Shown here piece after piece: positions 1-7,082 of a DNA stretch of 8,962 nucleotides. Under the pieces are notes generated by a model. That model worked only from the letters and a program-made list of their open reading frames with translations. It was not told where the DNA came from and did not search any database. Position 1 is the first letter of the stretch, and every line of letters starts with the position of its first letter. Position numbers and translations under genes: made by a program. Source of the stretch: an uncultured bacterium (GTDB taxonomy: Bacteria; Patescibacteriota; Minisyncoccia; Moranbacterales; GWC2-37-73); NCBI GenBank assembly GCA_903824515.1, contig CAIJXA010000002.1:1-8962 (forward strand). Direction: 5' to 3'.

Positions 1-82
1 AAACTAAAATTAAATTTATAATTTGTGTAAATTTGTGATTTGTGAAAATCCGTAATTAATCCGTTTTTAATCAGTATTTAAT
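1..82. repeat. AT-rich leader with short direct repeats upstream of porB
   Basis: No gene is visible here. The heptamer ATTTGTG occurs three times (21-27, 31-37, 38-44). It is followed by three units on an 11-nt period, beginning AATCCGT at 47, AATCCGT at 58 and AATCAGT at 69, which run up to the porB start. A TATAAT at 17-22 could be a -10 box, but any matching -35 would lie outside the window. No Shine-Dalgarno motif precedes the ATG at 83. The repeats are read directly from the sequence; a regulatory role is speculation. Confidence 0.5.
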
Positions 83-1021
83 ATGAATAAAGACCTAACC
101 AAAAAATTATCAACTGGGCATGCAACTTGTGCGGGATGTGGCATTCCTGCGATTGTGCGGACAGTGCTGGGGGCAACTGAGGAACAAGTGATTGTTTCTA
201 ATGCGACGGGATGCCTGGAAGTAACTACCACAATTTATCCAGCTACGGCTTGGAAAGTTCCCTATATCCACAGTGTTTTTGGCAATGCGGCTGCCACTGC
301 TGCCGGGATTGACGCAGCCCAAAAAGCTTTGCAAAAAAAAGGTTATTTTGAAAAGTCCGCCCAAGGCGGATCGGCCTTGGGCCGACCGGCTAAAATAGTT
401 GCTTTCGGTGGCGATGGCGGAACTTATGACATCGGTCTGCAGGCACTTTCTGGAGCTCTTGAACGTGGACATGATTTTCTCTATGTTTGTTATGATAACG
501 AAGGTTATATGAATACTGGCGGGCAACGCTCTGGCGCAACTCCCTATGGCGCCAACACTGAAACTGCGCCAGCTGGCAGTGATTCTTTTGGCAAAACTCA
601 GCAGCGTAAAGATTTAATGGAAATTGTGAAAGCTCATGGGATTAAATATCTCGCTCAAGCCAATGTCGCTTATCTTCCTGATTTGAAACGTAAAGCCCAA
701 AAAGCTTTAAACACTCCTGGCCCATCTTTTCTATTGGTTTTGCAGCCTTGCACCCAACTTTGGAAATTTCCAACTTCGGAGTATGTCGCAATTGGAAAAC
801 TTGCCACCGAAACAAATTTTTGGCCGCTTTATGAAATCGAAGATGGAAAATATACTATTAATAATGCACCCAAGAGCCCAAAACCCATTGAAGATTTCTT
901 GAAGATTCAAGGACGTTTTAAGCATCTCTTCAAGGATAAAAATGCTAAGGTGATTAAAGAAATTCAAAAGACGGTTAATGAAAATTTCGAAAAGCTTGCC
1001 AAAAGGGCTCAAATTAGCTAA
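83..1021 (+). CDS. porB: Pyruvate:ferredoxin (2-oxoacid) oxidoreductase, beta subunit
   Basis: This cytoplasmic subunit binds thiamine diphosphate and one [4Fe-4S] cluster in the enzyme that reversibly converts pyruvate and CoA to acetyl-CoA, CO2 and reduced ferredoxin. Visible family motifs are CAGCG (Cys16, Cys19), NATGC (Cys44) and PC (Cys223), which match the four cluster ligands. GGDGGTYDIG (109-118) and the DNEGYMNTGGQRSG stretch (138-151) match the ThDP/Mg-binding region. At 312 aa the length is normal for PorB. Residues 92-101 are a family-atypical Ser/Ala/Gly-rich insert encoded by a GC-rich double hairpin (356-385). The last residues (LAKRAQIS) and the TAA stop lie inside a dispersed repeat. 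The alpha and gamma/delta partners are not in the window and may lie upstream. The exact 2-oxoacid substrate cannot be fixed from the beta subunit alone, so the symbol is by family resemblance. Confidence 0.92.
   Translation: MNKDLTKKLSTGHATCAGCGIPAIVRTVLGATEEQVIVSNATGCLEVTTTIYPATAWKVPYIHSVFGNAAATAAGIDAAQKALQKKGYFEKSAQGGSALGRPAKIVAFGGDGGTYDIGLQALSGALERGHDFLYVCYDNEGYMNTGGQRSGATPYGANTETAPAGSDSFGKTQQRKDLMEIVKAHGIKYLAQANVAYLPDLKRKAQKALNTPGPSFLLVLQPCTQLWKFPTSEYVAIGKLATETNFWPLYEIEDGKYTINNAPKSPKPIEDFLKIQGRFKHLFKDKNAKVIKEIQKTVNENFEKLAKRAQIS
356..385. repeat. GC-rich double-hairpin element inserted in frame in porB
   Basis: Two perfect hairpins stand back to back. TCCGCC (356-361) pairs with GGCGGA (365-370) around a CAA loop, and TCGGCC (371-376) pairs with GGCCGA (380-385) around a TTG loop. 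The two loops are complementary, so GCCCAAGGC (359-367) can also pair with GCCTTGGGC (374-382) as one longer stem. The 30 nt are exactly ten codons (residues 92-101) just before the conserved GGDGG motif. The GC content contrasts sharply with the surrounding gene. This resembles the palindromic elements known to sit in frame inside Rickettsia genes; no relation to that family is claimed. Confidence 0.75.
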
Positions 1022-1024
1022 AAA
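994..1024 (+). repeat. Dispersed repeat, copy 1 (forms the 3' end of porB)
   Basis: The block starts GCTTGCCAAAAGGGCTC and continues AAATTAGCTAAAA. The first 30 bases differ from copy 2 at a single position and from copy 3 at three. Here it supplies the porB C-terminus LAKRAQIS and its TAA stop (1019-1021). The 3' half of the other copies, ending AATTTGA, is not present, so this copy cannot form their AT-rich hairpin. Confidence 0.75.
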
Positions 1025-1034
1025 GTTTCTATTT

Positions 1035-2888
1035 ATGAAAGAAAAATCTTTAGAAAATAAATTTATTGGAGTTGATAAAGAGACATCAAAAGAAACTCCC
1101 CCTCATAAATTCCTTAGTTCTATGCCAGATAAGGAGAGGGGTAGTTTGATTCGTCCATTGATACGAAATCATCACTCAATCGTTCAACTTGAAGGAGTGG
1201 ATCCTGCGATTCTCACAGAAGAATCCAGAAAAAAATACAAAGACGATTGCGAAAAATGCAGATTAAAGACCCAGGAAAGTATTCCACTCATAGTTGAGGA
1301 AATAAGAAAAGATCCCTACTCTCATGAGCTTTTAAATCTTATTCGACCTGATGATGCAGTAGCGATGTATCAATCTAATCAAAGCAACATTTCCCTTGCT
1401 GCTGAGAATCGTCACGTGCAGTTCAAGGAGCAGTTGATAAATTTTATCTGTAATGCTGTTCCGTATGGTGGTGATGTGGCGGAATTGATATATGAGGCGT
1501 TGCTTTTAGAATCAAACGATAATTTAGTGCGCGATGATTTCTTTGCGCGAAAGCAGGAATATCTTAAAAATAAAGAAGATCAAAAACTTCCCGTTGTTTC
1601 ATATGGATATTTTGATCCCGAGCAAGAGGTGAAAAAAATTGCTTCTTTTGCAGAAGAAAAAATAAGGACACTTTCGCAAGATGAATATATTGCGGAAAAG
1701 AAAAAAATACTCGAGGCATTTAAGAAACAATTCACCTCTCAAGTTGTTGGAAGAATGAAATTACATGCGGAATTGGAAGATATCTTACTGAAAAAAGGAT
1801 CCTACGACCATAAGCGGGCAGATCAGTTGCGAAAATGCATTTTGAAAAAGTCTGAGAAATTGAGATTGAGTCCTGTTCAGCTGGGGAGATACGAAGCTTT
1901 TTTGAGTAAGTTAGAGGATTGGAATCGAGAAATGGATAATGTTCAAGGTGAACTCAAGATAGGCAGAGATGATAAAAGCCTTTTTGAAAAATTATACGGA
2001 GTAGCTCCAGAAGGAGAAGTGTTTGTGCATCGTGGACCAGTTTCTTTTTTTGTAGATTGCAACAATGTTGGTGATTTTGCAAAGGTAAGCGGAAGGGCAG
2101 AGGAAGATTTGGGCTCGATCGGGGGAACTTCTCATGGATTTAGGACTGCGGTTAAAAATAATAATGGGGAAAAATCAAAAAACTTGTTTGAGGAAATTAG
2201 AATTCATGAGGAGCGTCATTCACTGAAAAAGTTGCTTGATGCGATGATGGATGAATCGATTATTTTTAAAGGACTTAGTTTGTCTGATCGGCGTGAGATT
2301 GAAATTCAAAGTCTTAATGCAATAGTTGAAAATGATTTGGAAATTGCTAAAAAAAGAGCAAGAGATGAGATTTTTGCATACTTGAAAGATGAGTCATCTA
2401 TTAAGCGTTTACGGAATATTCTTTTAAGAGAAAAGGCTGAGGGCGGTCTTTATGATTATCTTGAAGAGGCAAAAAATGATTATCATACGAGTTTTGAGCA
2501 AGATAATTTAGCAGAGTCGGATGCTGTTTTTGAACGTGCTCATTTTGAATATAAGAAAATTCTTGTAGAAGTTTTGGATGAGGTTGAAGCATTGCTCTTA
2601 CTTGAAATTCCAAGAACGGAAATCATTGCGATGCTTGAATTCGAGCCGCTGGATCAGTGGAAAAGGGTTATGTCTCGATTGGAGTCTGGCGGAGCCTTTA
2701 AGCAAAAAAGAAATAATGTCAAATATCAAACCAAAAAAGAAATTAAAGATGATAATCTTAGTTCTAGTATTAAAATGGAGAAGCTCTTCAATATCATAAC
2801 TGAAGAAGAGGCGCAAGAAGAGCATCGGCTTGATATGGATTTTCTTCGAGAAAAATTAGAAAAAATTGCTAAAATATTTCGTCGCTAA
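1035..2888 (+). CDS. Hypothetical HExxH-motif protein, candidate zinc metallopeptidase
   Basis: The function is unknown. The 617-aa product is soluble and strongly charged, with no signal peptide or membrane segment. The N-terminal half is helical and Lys/Glu-rich. It is followed by a strand-rich stretch (GEVFVHRGPVSFFVDCNN) and then by HEERH at residues 391-395, which fits the HExxH zinc-site pattern. A DEIFAYLKDE segment about 50 residues later (Glu445) could provide a third ligand in gluzincin style. The layout of strand region, HEE-x-H and downstream acidic helix resembles hypothetical proteins I recall from Patescibacteria genomes. I chose the ATG at 1035 because it lies just after the porB stop; an in-frame ATG at 978 would overlap porB and translate the repeat out of frame. 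The next gene starts 12 nt downstream, so co-transcription is likely. Peptidase activity is inferred from the motif only. Confidence 0.7.
   Translation: MKEKSLENKFIGVDKETSKETPPHKFLSSMPDKERGSLIRPLIRNHHSIVQLEGVDPAILTEESRKKYKDDCEKCRLKTQESIPLIVEEIRKDPYSHELLNLIRPDDAVAMYQSNQSNISLAAENRHVQFKEQLINFICNAVPYGGDVAELIYEALLLESNDNLVRDDFFARKQEYLKNKEDQKLPVVSYGYFDPEQEVKKIASFAEEKIRTLSQDEYIAEKKKILEAFKKQFTSQVVGRMKLHAELEDILLKKGSYDHKRADQLRKCILKKSEKLRLSPVQLGRYEAFLSKLEDWNREMDNVQGELKIGRDDKSLFEKLYGVAPEGEVFVHRGPVSFFVDCNNVGDFAKVSGRAEEDLGSIGGTSHGFRTAVKNNNGEKSKNLFEEIRIHEERHSLKKLLDAMMDESIIFKGLSLSDRREIEIQSLNAIVENDLEIAKKRARDEIFAYLKDESSIKRLRNILLREKAEGGLYDYLEEAKNDYHTSFEQDNLAESDAVFERAHFEYKKILVEVLDEVEALLLLEIPRTEIIAMLEFEPLDQWKRVMSRLESGGAFKQKRNNVKYQTKKEIKDDNLSSSIKMEKLFNIITEEEAQEEHRLDMDFLREKLEKIAKIFRR
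2205..2219 (+). other. HEERH (HExxH) motif codons
   Basis: Codons CAT GAG GAG CGT CAT encode His-Glu-Glu-Arg-His, residues 391-395 of the 617-aa protein, in a predicted helix (EEIRI before, SLKKLLDAMM after). HExxH is the zinc-binding and catalytic motif of many metallopeptidases, but it also occurs by chance. The surrounding helix and the later acidic segment make a real site plausible. Confidence 0.55.
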
Positions 2889-2900
2889 TTCTGTAAAAAT

Positions 2901-5645
2901 ATGGAAAAAATGGAAAAGGATTCATTTGAAAATGCCCATAATGAGGCTTTTGAAATTCAAAAAAATGCACTTGAGAAAAAGGGACAAGCCGAAGATCTCG
3001 GGGATTTGAGCAGTGAGGAATATGAGAATGAAGATAAATTAATCGATGGCAGGAGATATAATTTTTTTGAGAGCTTGGAATCTTTGCATTCAGACATGGA
3101 CTCTATTGTTAGGCGTATTGAAAATTATCATTTACCAGCTGAAATCATTCAAGAAGAGGTTGAAAAGGTTTTTATATCTTTATTGCAATATCAATACGAT
3201 CATAATTCAGAGGGATATGAAAATGACAGTGAAAACTTCAAACGCATTGAACGCGCCTTTGAAATAAAAAATGCATTTAATTTGCCAGTTGAGTTTGCTC
3301 AGGAAGTGGCCAGAAAAGCTTTTGCTACATATTTGGGAGAGGGGGAATTTCACTTAGCTATGGCTACTAAGGACGAATTTAATTTGCCAGATGAATTATT
3401 TCAAGAAGAATCATTTCAACCCGCAGCCAAAAAGGGCTGTATTTATGAATTGCAAGATTATAGTACCGAGACTGCTTTTGAAATAAAGAATCTGTTTCAT
3501 TTGTCAGATGAGTTTTTTCAAGAGGAAGCCAAAAAAGTTTATATTCGCAAATTGGAACAAGGGGATATAAACTTTGTGAATTACATTAAAAGAGAAAAAG
3601 ACAAATTTAATTTACCAGATGAATTATTTCAGGGAGTAGAAACGCAAGTTGGCCCTCAGGAAGGTTTTATTCGCCAATTGAGCTATAATAATGGCATTGA
3701 TGCGGCCCTTGAAATCAAAAATAGTTTTAATTTGTCAGATGAGTTTGTCCAAGCGCAAGCGCTAAAAGCTTTTATCCGTAATTTGGAGGAAATATATCAT
3801 GAGGAAATAGGTGATGAAGAATATTCTGATGAAGATAGTAGTATAGAGTATGCTATTTTAATAAAAGATAAATTTAATTTGCAGAATAAGTTTATTCAAG
3901 AAGCAGTTAGGGAAGTTTTTAGTTCAAATTTGAAAGATGGAGACTTGGAGCGTGCTATTCAAATTAAGGATGCATTTCAAGTAAAAATTGACTTTGGTGA
4001 TTTGTGCTCATACTTGCAAGGAACAGTTGAAATTATCGAAAAACTAGAAACTGAATACGCTGAATTAAATATCGATTTCAGGAATATTGATATTTTTATG
4101 CAACTAGCTAGATTTAACAATAACCCAGATAATTTTTTTGATATTTTAAAAGAGAACTCTTTTTTGCTTGGTGCTTTAGTTGAAAACAAACGTCATGGCA
4201 TGAAGCTCTTGTTTAAGTTCCAAGAATTTGACAATATTTCCCAAAAAAATATCAAGACTTTGTATGATTTTAAGGCTGAAATCAAAAACAAATATCCCAA
4301 TATTGATTGCAACTCTTTTGAATTCAGGATGCTCATGCAAAAACGCTTGATTGAATTCGGAAACAATAAGAATATCTTAGTTAAAATTGGGAAAGAAGGC
4401 GTTGATATTCGTCAATGGTTGGCCTATTCTACTGAAAAACATTTTGATCTCGGAAAGGAAGACGACACTTTGTTTTCCGAACAAATTCAAAGTCCAATCA
4501 AGCGCATTGATGAATCTATTGGAAATTATCTTTCACGGGCTAATTCTGTTTTAGCATTTTACAGAAAAGATTTGGCTGGAGTTGAAACGCCTTCAGAGAA
4601 AAAGGCTGAGTTGTTTGAGAAACTTGAAAAAATGCGAGTTCAAATGGTTGAGGCTCAACAAAATAGTGATACCAGAAAAATTGAAGGAATTCAAAAAGGC
4701 GTTGCTAATCTTGAAAAGCAGTTAGAACAACTTAAACCAATGACTGTTTGGAATAAATTGGTTGGAGAAATGAACAATGTCAAAATTATTAGCAAAGATT
4801 TGTCTGGACTATACGATGAGCTTTGCTCTTTGGAAGAAGAGCAAAAAAATACAGGAGCTGATCGAAAGAAGCAGATTGATTTAAAAGAAAAAATTAAACA
4901 GCAAGAATTTAAAATAAAAAATAAAATTGTTGATTTGGATGAGTTGCTTTCTGGTTTTCAGGTAATATCTGCTGATTTGTTGGGAAAAACTTTTGGAAAG
5001 GATCGATCAGATTCAATAATGCAAGAAATAAATATGTCAATCGGAATGGAGTTGGATCACTATCATGCAGACTTGAGCACCATTCAAAGTTTATTCAAAA
5101 ACGATGCAAGTTCGCTGGAGAAGACTCCTATGCGAATTGCAATTGCCCCGCGGAATCCTGACACGGATTTGTATCTTGGAAATGACTGCCCGTGTTGTAT
5201 TAAAATTGATAACGACACGCATGGAGCAGAATCTCCGATTGCGGACTATGTTACTGATCTTGGAATGCACAACATTGTTGTGTATGATGAAAAAAGAAAA
5301 AAGCCAGTTGCGGTGGCCTGGTGTTTTGTCGGGAAGAATGAAAACAGCGAAGGTCCAATCTTGGTGGTTGACAACATTGAAGCTGACACTGGTTATTCAA
5401 TTCCTTTCAAGTCTCAACTCGAAAAGGAGCTCGGCTCTTTCATTGTTGAATTTGCGAAAACTATTAAAATAGAGAGAATTATTCAGGGACCAAATTATAA
5501 CAAATTGGAAGTTCTGGAAATATTATCTGAAATTGACAGAAAATTAGGTGGCACCAATAGGGCTACCGGTTATTATTTCGATGCAATGCGAGATAATGAA
5601 AATGATGATTGGCAAGATCCCGATGAAATAAGACCACGATACTAA
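2901..5645 (+). CDS. Large hypothetical protein: helical repeats, coiled coils and a C-terminal alpha/beta domain
   Basis: The function is unknown. The 914-aa acidic protein has no signal peptide or membrane segment, so it is probably cytoplasmic. Residues 70-375 hold about eight degenerate helical repeats around the pattern EIKxxFNLPDEFxQ...AFIRNL. The repeat Asn (or its equivalent) falls at residues 77, 127, 161, 200, 237, 277, 326 and 360, giving units of about 34-50 residues. Two predicted coiled coils follow (about 566-611 and 637-683). The C-terminal domain (about 742-900) has DLYLGNDCPCC (Cys763, 765, 766), then strand-like stretches KKPVAVAWCFVG and PILVVDNIEA and a helix ending at RIIQGPNYNK. 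That order of strands and helices is reminiscent of a GNAT-type acyltransferase fold, which is an inference. The start is ATG at 2901; a second in-frame ATG lies 9 nt on. The gene follows the HEERH gene by 12 nt. Confidence 0.72.
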   Translation: MEKMEKDSFENAHNEAFEIQKNALEKKGQAEDLGDLSSEEYENEDKLIDGRRYNFFESLESLHSDMDSIVRRIENYHLPAEIIQEEVEKVFISLLQYQYDHNSEGYENDSENFKRIERAFEIKNAFNLPVEFAQEVARKAFATYLGEGEFHLAMATKDEFNLPDELFQEESFQPAAKKGCIYELQDYSTETAFEIKNLFHLSDEFFQEEAKKVYIRKLEQGDINFVNYIKREKDKFNLPDELFQGVETQVGPQEGFIRQLSYNNGIDAALEIKNSFNLSDEFVQAQALKAFIRNLEEIYHEEIGDEEYSDEDSSIEYAILIKDKFNLQNKFIQEAVREVFSSNLKDGDLERAIQIKDAFQVKIDFGDLCSYLQGTVEIIEKLETEYAELNIDFRNIDIFMQLARFNNNPDNFFDILKENSFLLGALVENKRHGMKLLFKFQEFDNISQKNIKTLYDFKAEIKNKYPNIDCNSFEFRMLMQKRLIEFGNNKNILVKIGKEGVDIRQWLAYSTEKHFDLGKEDDTLFSEQIQSPIKRIDESIGNYLSRANSVLAFYRKDLAGVETPSEKKAELFEKLEKMRVQMVEAQQNSDTRKIEGIQKGVANLEKQLEQLKPMTVWNKLVGEMNNVKIISKDLSGLYDELCSLEEEQKNTGADRKKQIDLKEKIKQQEFKIKNKIVDLDELLSGFQVISADLLGKTFGKDRSDSIMQEINMSIGMELDHYHADLSTIQSLFKNDASSLEKTPMRIAIAPRNPDTDLYLGNDCPCCIKIDNDTHGAESPIADYVTDLGMHNIVVYDEKRKKPVAVAWCFVGKNENSEGPILVVDNIEADTGYSIPFKSQLEKELGSFIVEFAKTIKIERIIQGPNYNKLEVLEILSEIDRKLGGTNRATGYYFDAMRDNENDDWQDPDEIRPRY
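3255..4000 (+). repeat. Tandem protein-coding repeats with an A-B-A-B order
   Basis: Successive units centre on FNLP/FHLS/FNLS at residues 127, 161, 200, 237, 277 and 326. Units 1, 3 and 5 start with (F/L)EIKN. Units 2 and 4 start KDEF/KDKF-NLPDELFQ and carry about five extra residues before the GCIYEL/GFIRQL end. Units 2 and 4 are nearly identical in DNA (3378-3404 against 3606-3632, two mismatches in 27 bases), exactly 76 codons apart, which suggests duplication of a two-unit block. Confidence 0.65.
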
Positions 5646-5734
5646 AAACCAGGGTGAATCTTTTCGATAAAGAATGTAAAAGTTTTTATCAAGTATTATA
5701 GTTCCCCTGCTATATTGGAGAAAATAATTTTTAT

Positions 5735-5758
5735 ACAATTCCAGCTACAATTCCAGCT
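5735..5758 (+). repeat. 12-nt tandem duplication abutting dispersed repeat copy 2
   Basis: ACAATTCCAGCT occurs twice with no gap (5735-5746 and 5747-5758), and the dispersed repeat starts at the very next base. In the frame of the repeat's LAKRAQIG peptide, the duplication reads as a repeated Gln/Phe/Gln/Leu tetrapeptide. The gene-free stretch around it (5646-5734) shows only a weak 5-bp stem (5697-5701 with 5710-5714) and no convincing terminator. Confidence 0.7.
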
Positions 5759-5793
5759 GCTTGCCAAAAGGGCTCAAATTGGCTAAAATTTGA
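5759..5793 (+). repeat. Dispersed repeat, copy 2 (intergenic)
   Basis: The block starts GCTTGCCAAAAGGGCTC as in copy 1 and ends in an AT-rich hairpin, TCAAATT (5774-5780) with AATTTGA (5787-5793) around a 6-nt loop. It matches copy 3 at 33 of 35 positions. Reading from 5760 gives LAKRAQIG followed by TAA, the same peptide frame that ends porB. No T-run follows the stem, so it does not look like an intrinsic terminator. Confidence 0.75.
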
Positions 5794-5802
5794 CATAATG
5801 GC

Positions 5803-5830
5803 TTGACAAAAAAAGTGGTGTGTGTATAAT
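5803..5830 (+). promoter_or_regulatory. Near-consensus sigma-70 promoter for the ATPase gene
   Basis: TTGACA at 5803-5808 and TATAAT at 5825-5830 are perfect -35 and -10 hexamers with a 16-nt spacer. Transcription would begin near 5837, about 40 nt before the ATG at 5879. A 10-bp palindrome, AGATATATCT (5832-5841), straddles the expected start site and could be an operator, although AT-rich palindromes arise easily by chance. It lies just 9 nt downstream of dispersed repeat copy 2. Confidence 0.72.
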
Positions 5831-5878
5831 TAGATATATCTTTTGTTACATCAGATGATTAAAAAGTAATATATTTAT

Positions 5879-7048
5879 ATGCAAAGACATCTTGATTCTA
5901 AGCTTAAACTACATTTTGAAAAATACAAGCAAGTGCTTATCTTGCTTGGTTCAAGGCAAGTTGGAAAAACAACCTTGGTTAAAAAGATTTTTCCAACAGG
6001 ATCCTATTTCTTGGTGGATAACGAGCCTATCAGAAAAATTCTTGAATCATACGATATTGAAACCTATAAAACGCTCATCAATAAAAAATCCAAAGAAATT
6101 ATTATTGATGAAATTCATCTCTTGAGCAATCCTGGTAGGGCAGTGAAAATAATCTATGATCAATTGGAGGGGGTAAAAATCATAATTACGGGCTCATCTT
6201 CTTTTCACATCAAAAATAAAACAGGGGAGAGTTTGGCTGGCAGAAAGATAGACTACAATATTTATCCGCTCACTTTTTCTGAATATTTGAATCAAAAAGG
6301 AATTGAAAAAGAGCTAAATTTCAATATTCTTGAAAAAATAATAGATGATAAAAAATACAAGCCCAGGGATCAGCTTTACAGGTTTGATTTGAAAAGTGTT
6401 CTTGATGGTGTGTTGGTTTATGGACAGTATCCACATTTGATAGACAATCCAAGTGATGAGAAATATCTTTTGAATTTCGTGGACAGTTTAATTTTCAAGG
6501 ATATTTTGGAATTGGATTTGATTGAGGATAAGAAATTAGCCAAAGATTTGCTGAGGTTGCTGGCTTTTCAAATTGGAAATCTTATAAATTATTCAGAGCT
6601 AGCCAGTAGCTTAAAGGCTGATCAGCGGACAATTAAACGCTATATTGAAATTTTCGAGCAGAGTTTTATTTTGTTTCGGCTGTATCCATATTCAAAGAAA
6701 AAGCGGGATGAAATTTCAAAAGCAGCAAAGATATTTTTCTATGATACGGGCATCAGAAATGCCCTGATTGGTGATTTCTCTGATTTGGATTCGCGGACTG
6801 ACAAGGGGGCTTTGTTCGAAAACTTCATTATTAGTGAATTGATAAAGCAAGATAGTTATTGTGATGCAAATTTGAAGTTTTATTATTGGCGAACAAAACA
6901 AGGCTCTGAAATTGATGTAGTTTTGGAAAAAAAGGGAGAAATCATTGGCGTGGAAGTGAAATACAAAAGAAGATCTGTCAATAAGGCTTTTAAAAATAGA
7001 TACCCAGAGGCGAAAACGAGATTGATTACAGCGGATAATTTTTTCTAA
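5879..7048 (+). CDS. AAA_14/DUF4143 family ATPase
   Basis: This is a 389-aa ATPase of the AAA_14 plus DUF4143 architecture, widespread in archaea and bacteria and of poorly known function. Walker A is GSRQVGKTT (24-32) and Walker B is IIIDE (Asp77, Glu78). ITGSSS (103-108) fits the sensor-1 position, followed by the family-typical LAGRKIDYNIYPLTFSEY. The DUF4143 half contains FKDILELD, a helix-turn-helix-like segment (NYSELASSLKADQRTIKRYI), FFYDTGIRNAL and a C-terminal EID...VEVKYK (Glu344, Asp346, Glu359, Lys361). That last part resembles a PD-(D/E)xK nuclease core. The length is normal and all core motifs are present. It seems to be transcribed alone from the promoter at 5803. The stop lies in the first unit of a T-rich tandem repeat; in-frame readthrough would add 19 residues ending in LAKKAQID. 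Confidence 0.9.
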   Translation: MQRHLDSKLKLHFEKYKQVLILLGSRQVGKTTLVKKIFPTGSYFLVDNEPIRKILESYDIETYKTLINKKSKEIIIDEIHLLSNPGRAVKIIYDQLEGVKIIITGSSSFHIKNKTGESLAGRKIDYNIYPLTFSEYLNQKGIEKELNFNILEKIIDDKKYKPRDQLYRFDLKSVLDGVLVYGQYPHLIDNPSDEKYLLNFVDSLIFKDILELDLIEDKKLAKDLLRLLAFQIGNLINYSELASSLKADQRTIKRYIEIFEQSFILFRLYPYSKKKRDEISKAAKIFFYDTGIRNALIGDFSDLDSRTDKGALFENFIISELIKQDSYCDANLKFYYWRTKQGSEIDVVLEKKGEIIGVEVKYKRRSVNKAFKNRYPEAKTRLITADNFF

Positions 7049-7082
7049 CTTTTTTCTAACTTTTTTCGAGCTTTTTTCATGC
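7039..7082 (+). repeat. Four-copy 11-nt T-rich tandem repeat at the ATPase 3' end
   Basis: The units are TTTTTTCTAAC (7039-7049), TTTTTTCTAAC (7050-7060), TTTTTTCGAGC (7061-7071) and TTTTTTCATGC (7072-7082). The first unit contains the ATPase stop codon, and the last overlaps the first two bases of dispersed repeat copy 3. Four T6 runs at 11-nt spacing could slow RNA polymerase or bend DNA, but there is no GC stem before them, so a classical intrinsic terminator is not supported. Confidence 0.75.

Noticed and set aside
110..526. Minus-strand open frame inside porB
   Set aside because: It lies wholly opposite a well-conserved gene with clear motifs and has no recognisable domain.
731..1012. 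Minus-strand open frame over the porB 3' end
   Set aside because: It is a shadow of porB; its sequence simply mirrors the AT-rich codons of the real gene.
978..1034. Longer start for the HEERH protein at ATG 978
   Set aside because: It overlaps the porB end and would translate the dispersed repeat in a different frame. The ATG at 1035, after the porB stop, is the simpler start.
5104..5472. Plus-strand open frame inside the 914-aa gene
   Set aside because: It is out of frame with a long intact gene, with a low-complexity product and no domain.
5643..5657. TGA as a sense codon (Gracilibacteria/SR1 code) extending the 914-aa gene
   Set aside because: The gene already ends in TAA before the in-frame TGA at 5655, and no complete gene in the window contains an in-frame TGA.
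5759..5793. Dispersed repeat hairpin as an intrinsic terminator
   Set aside because: The stem is AT-only apart from one pair and has no T-run after it. In copy 1 the hairpin is missing altogether.
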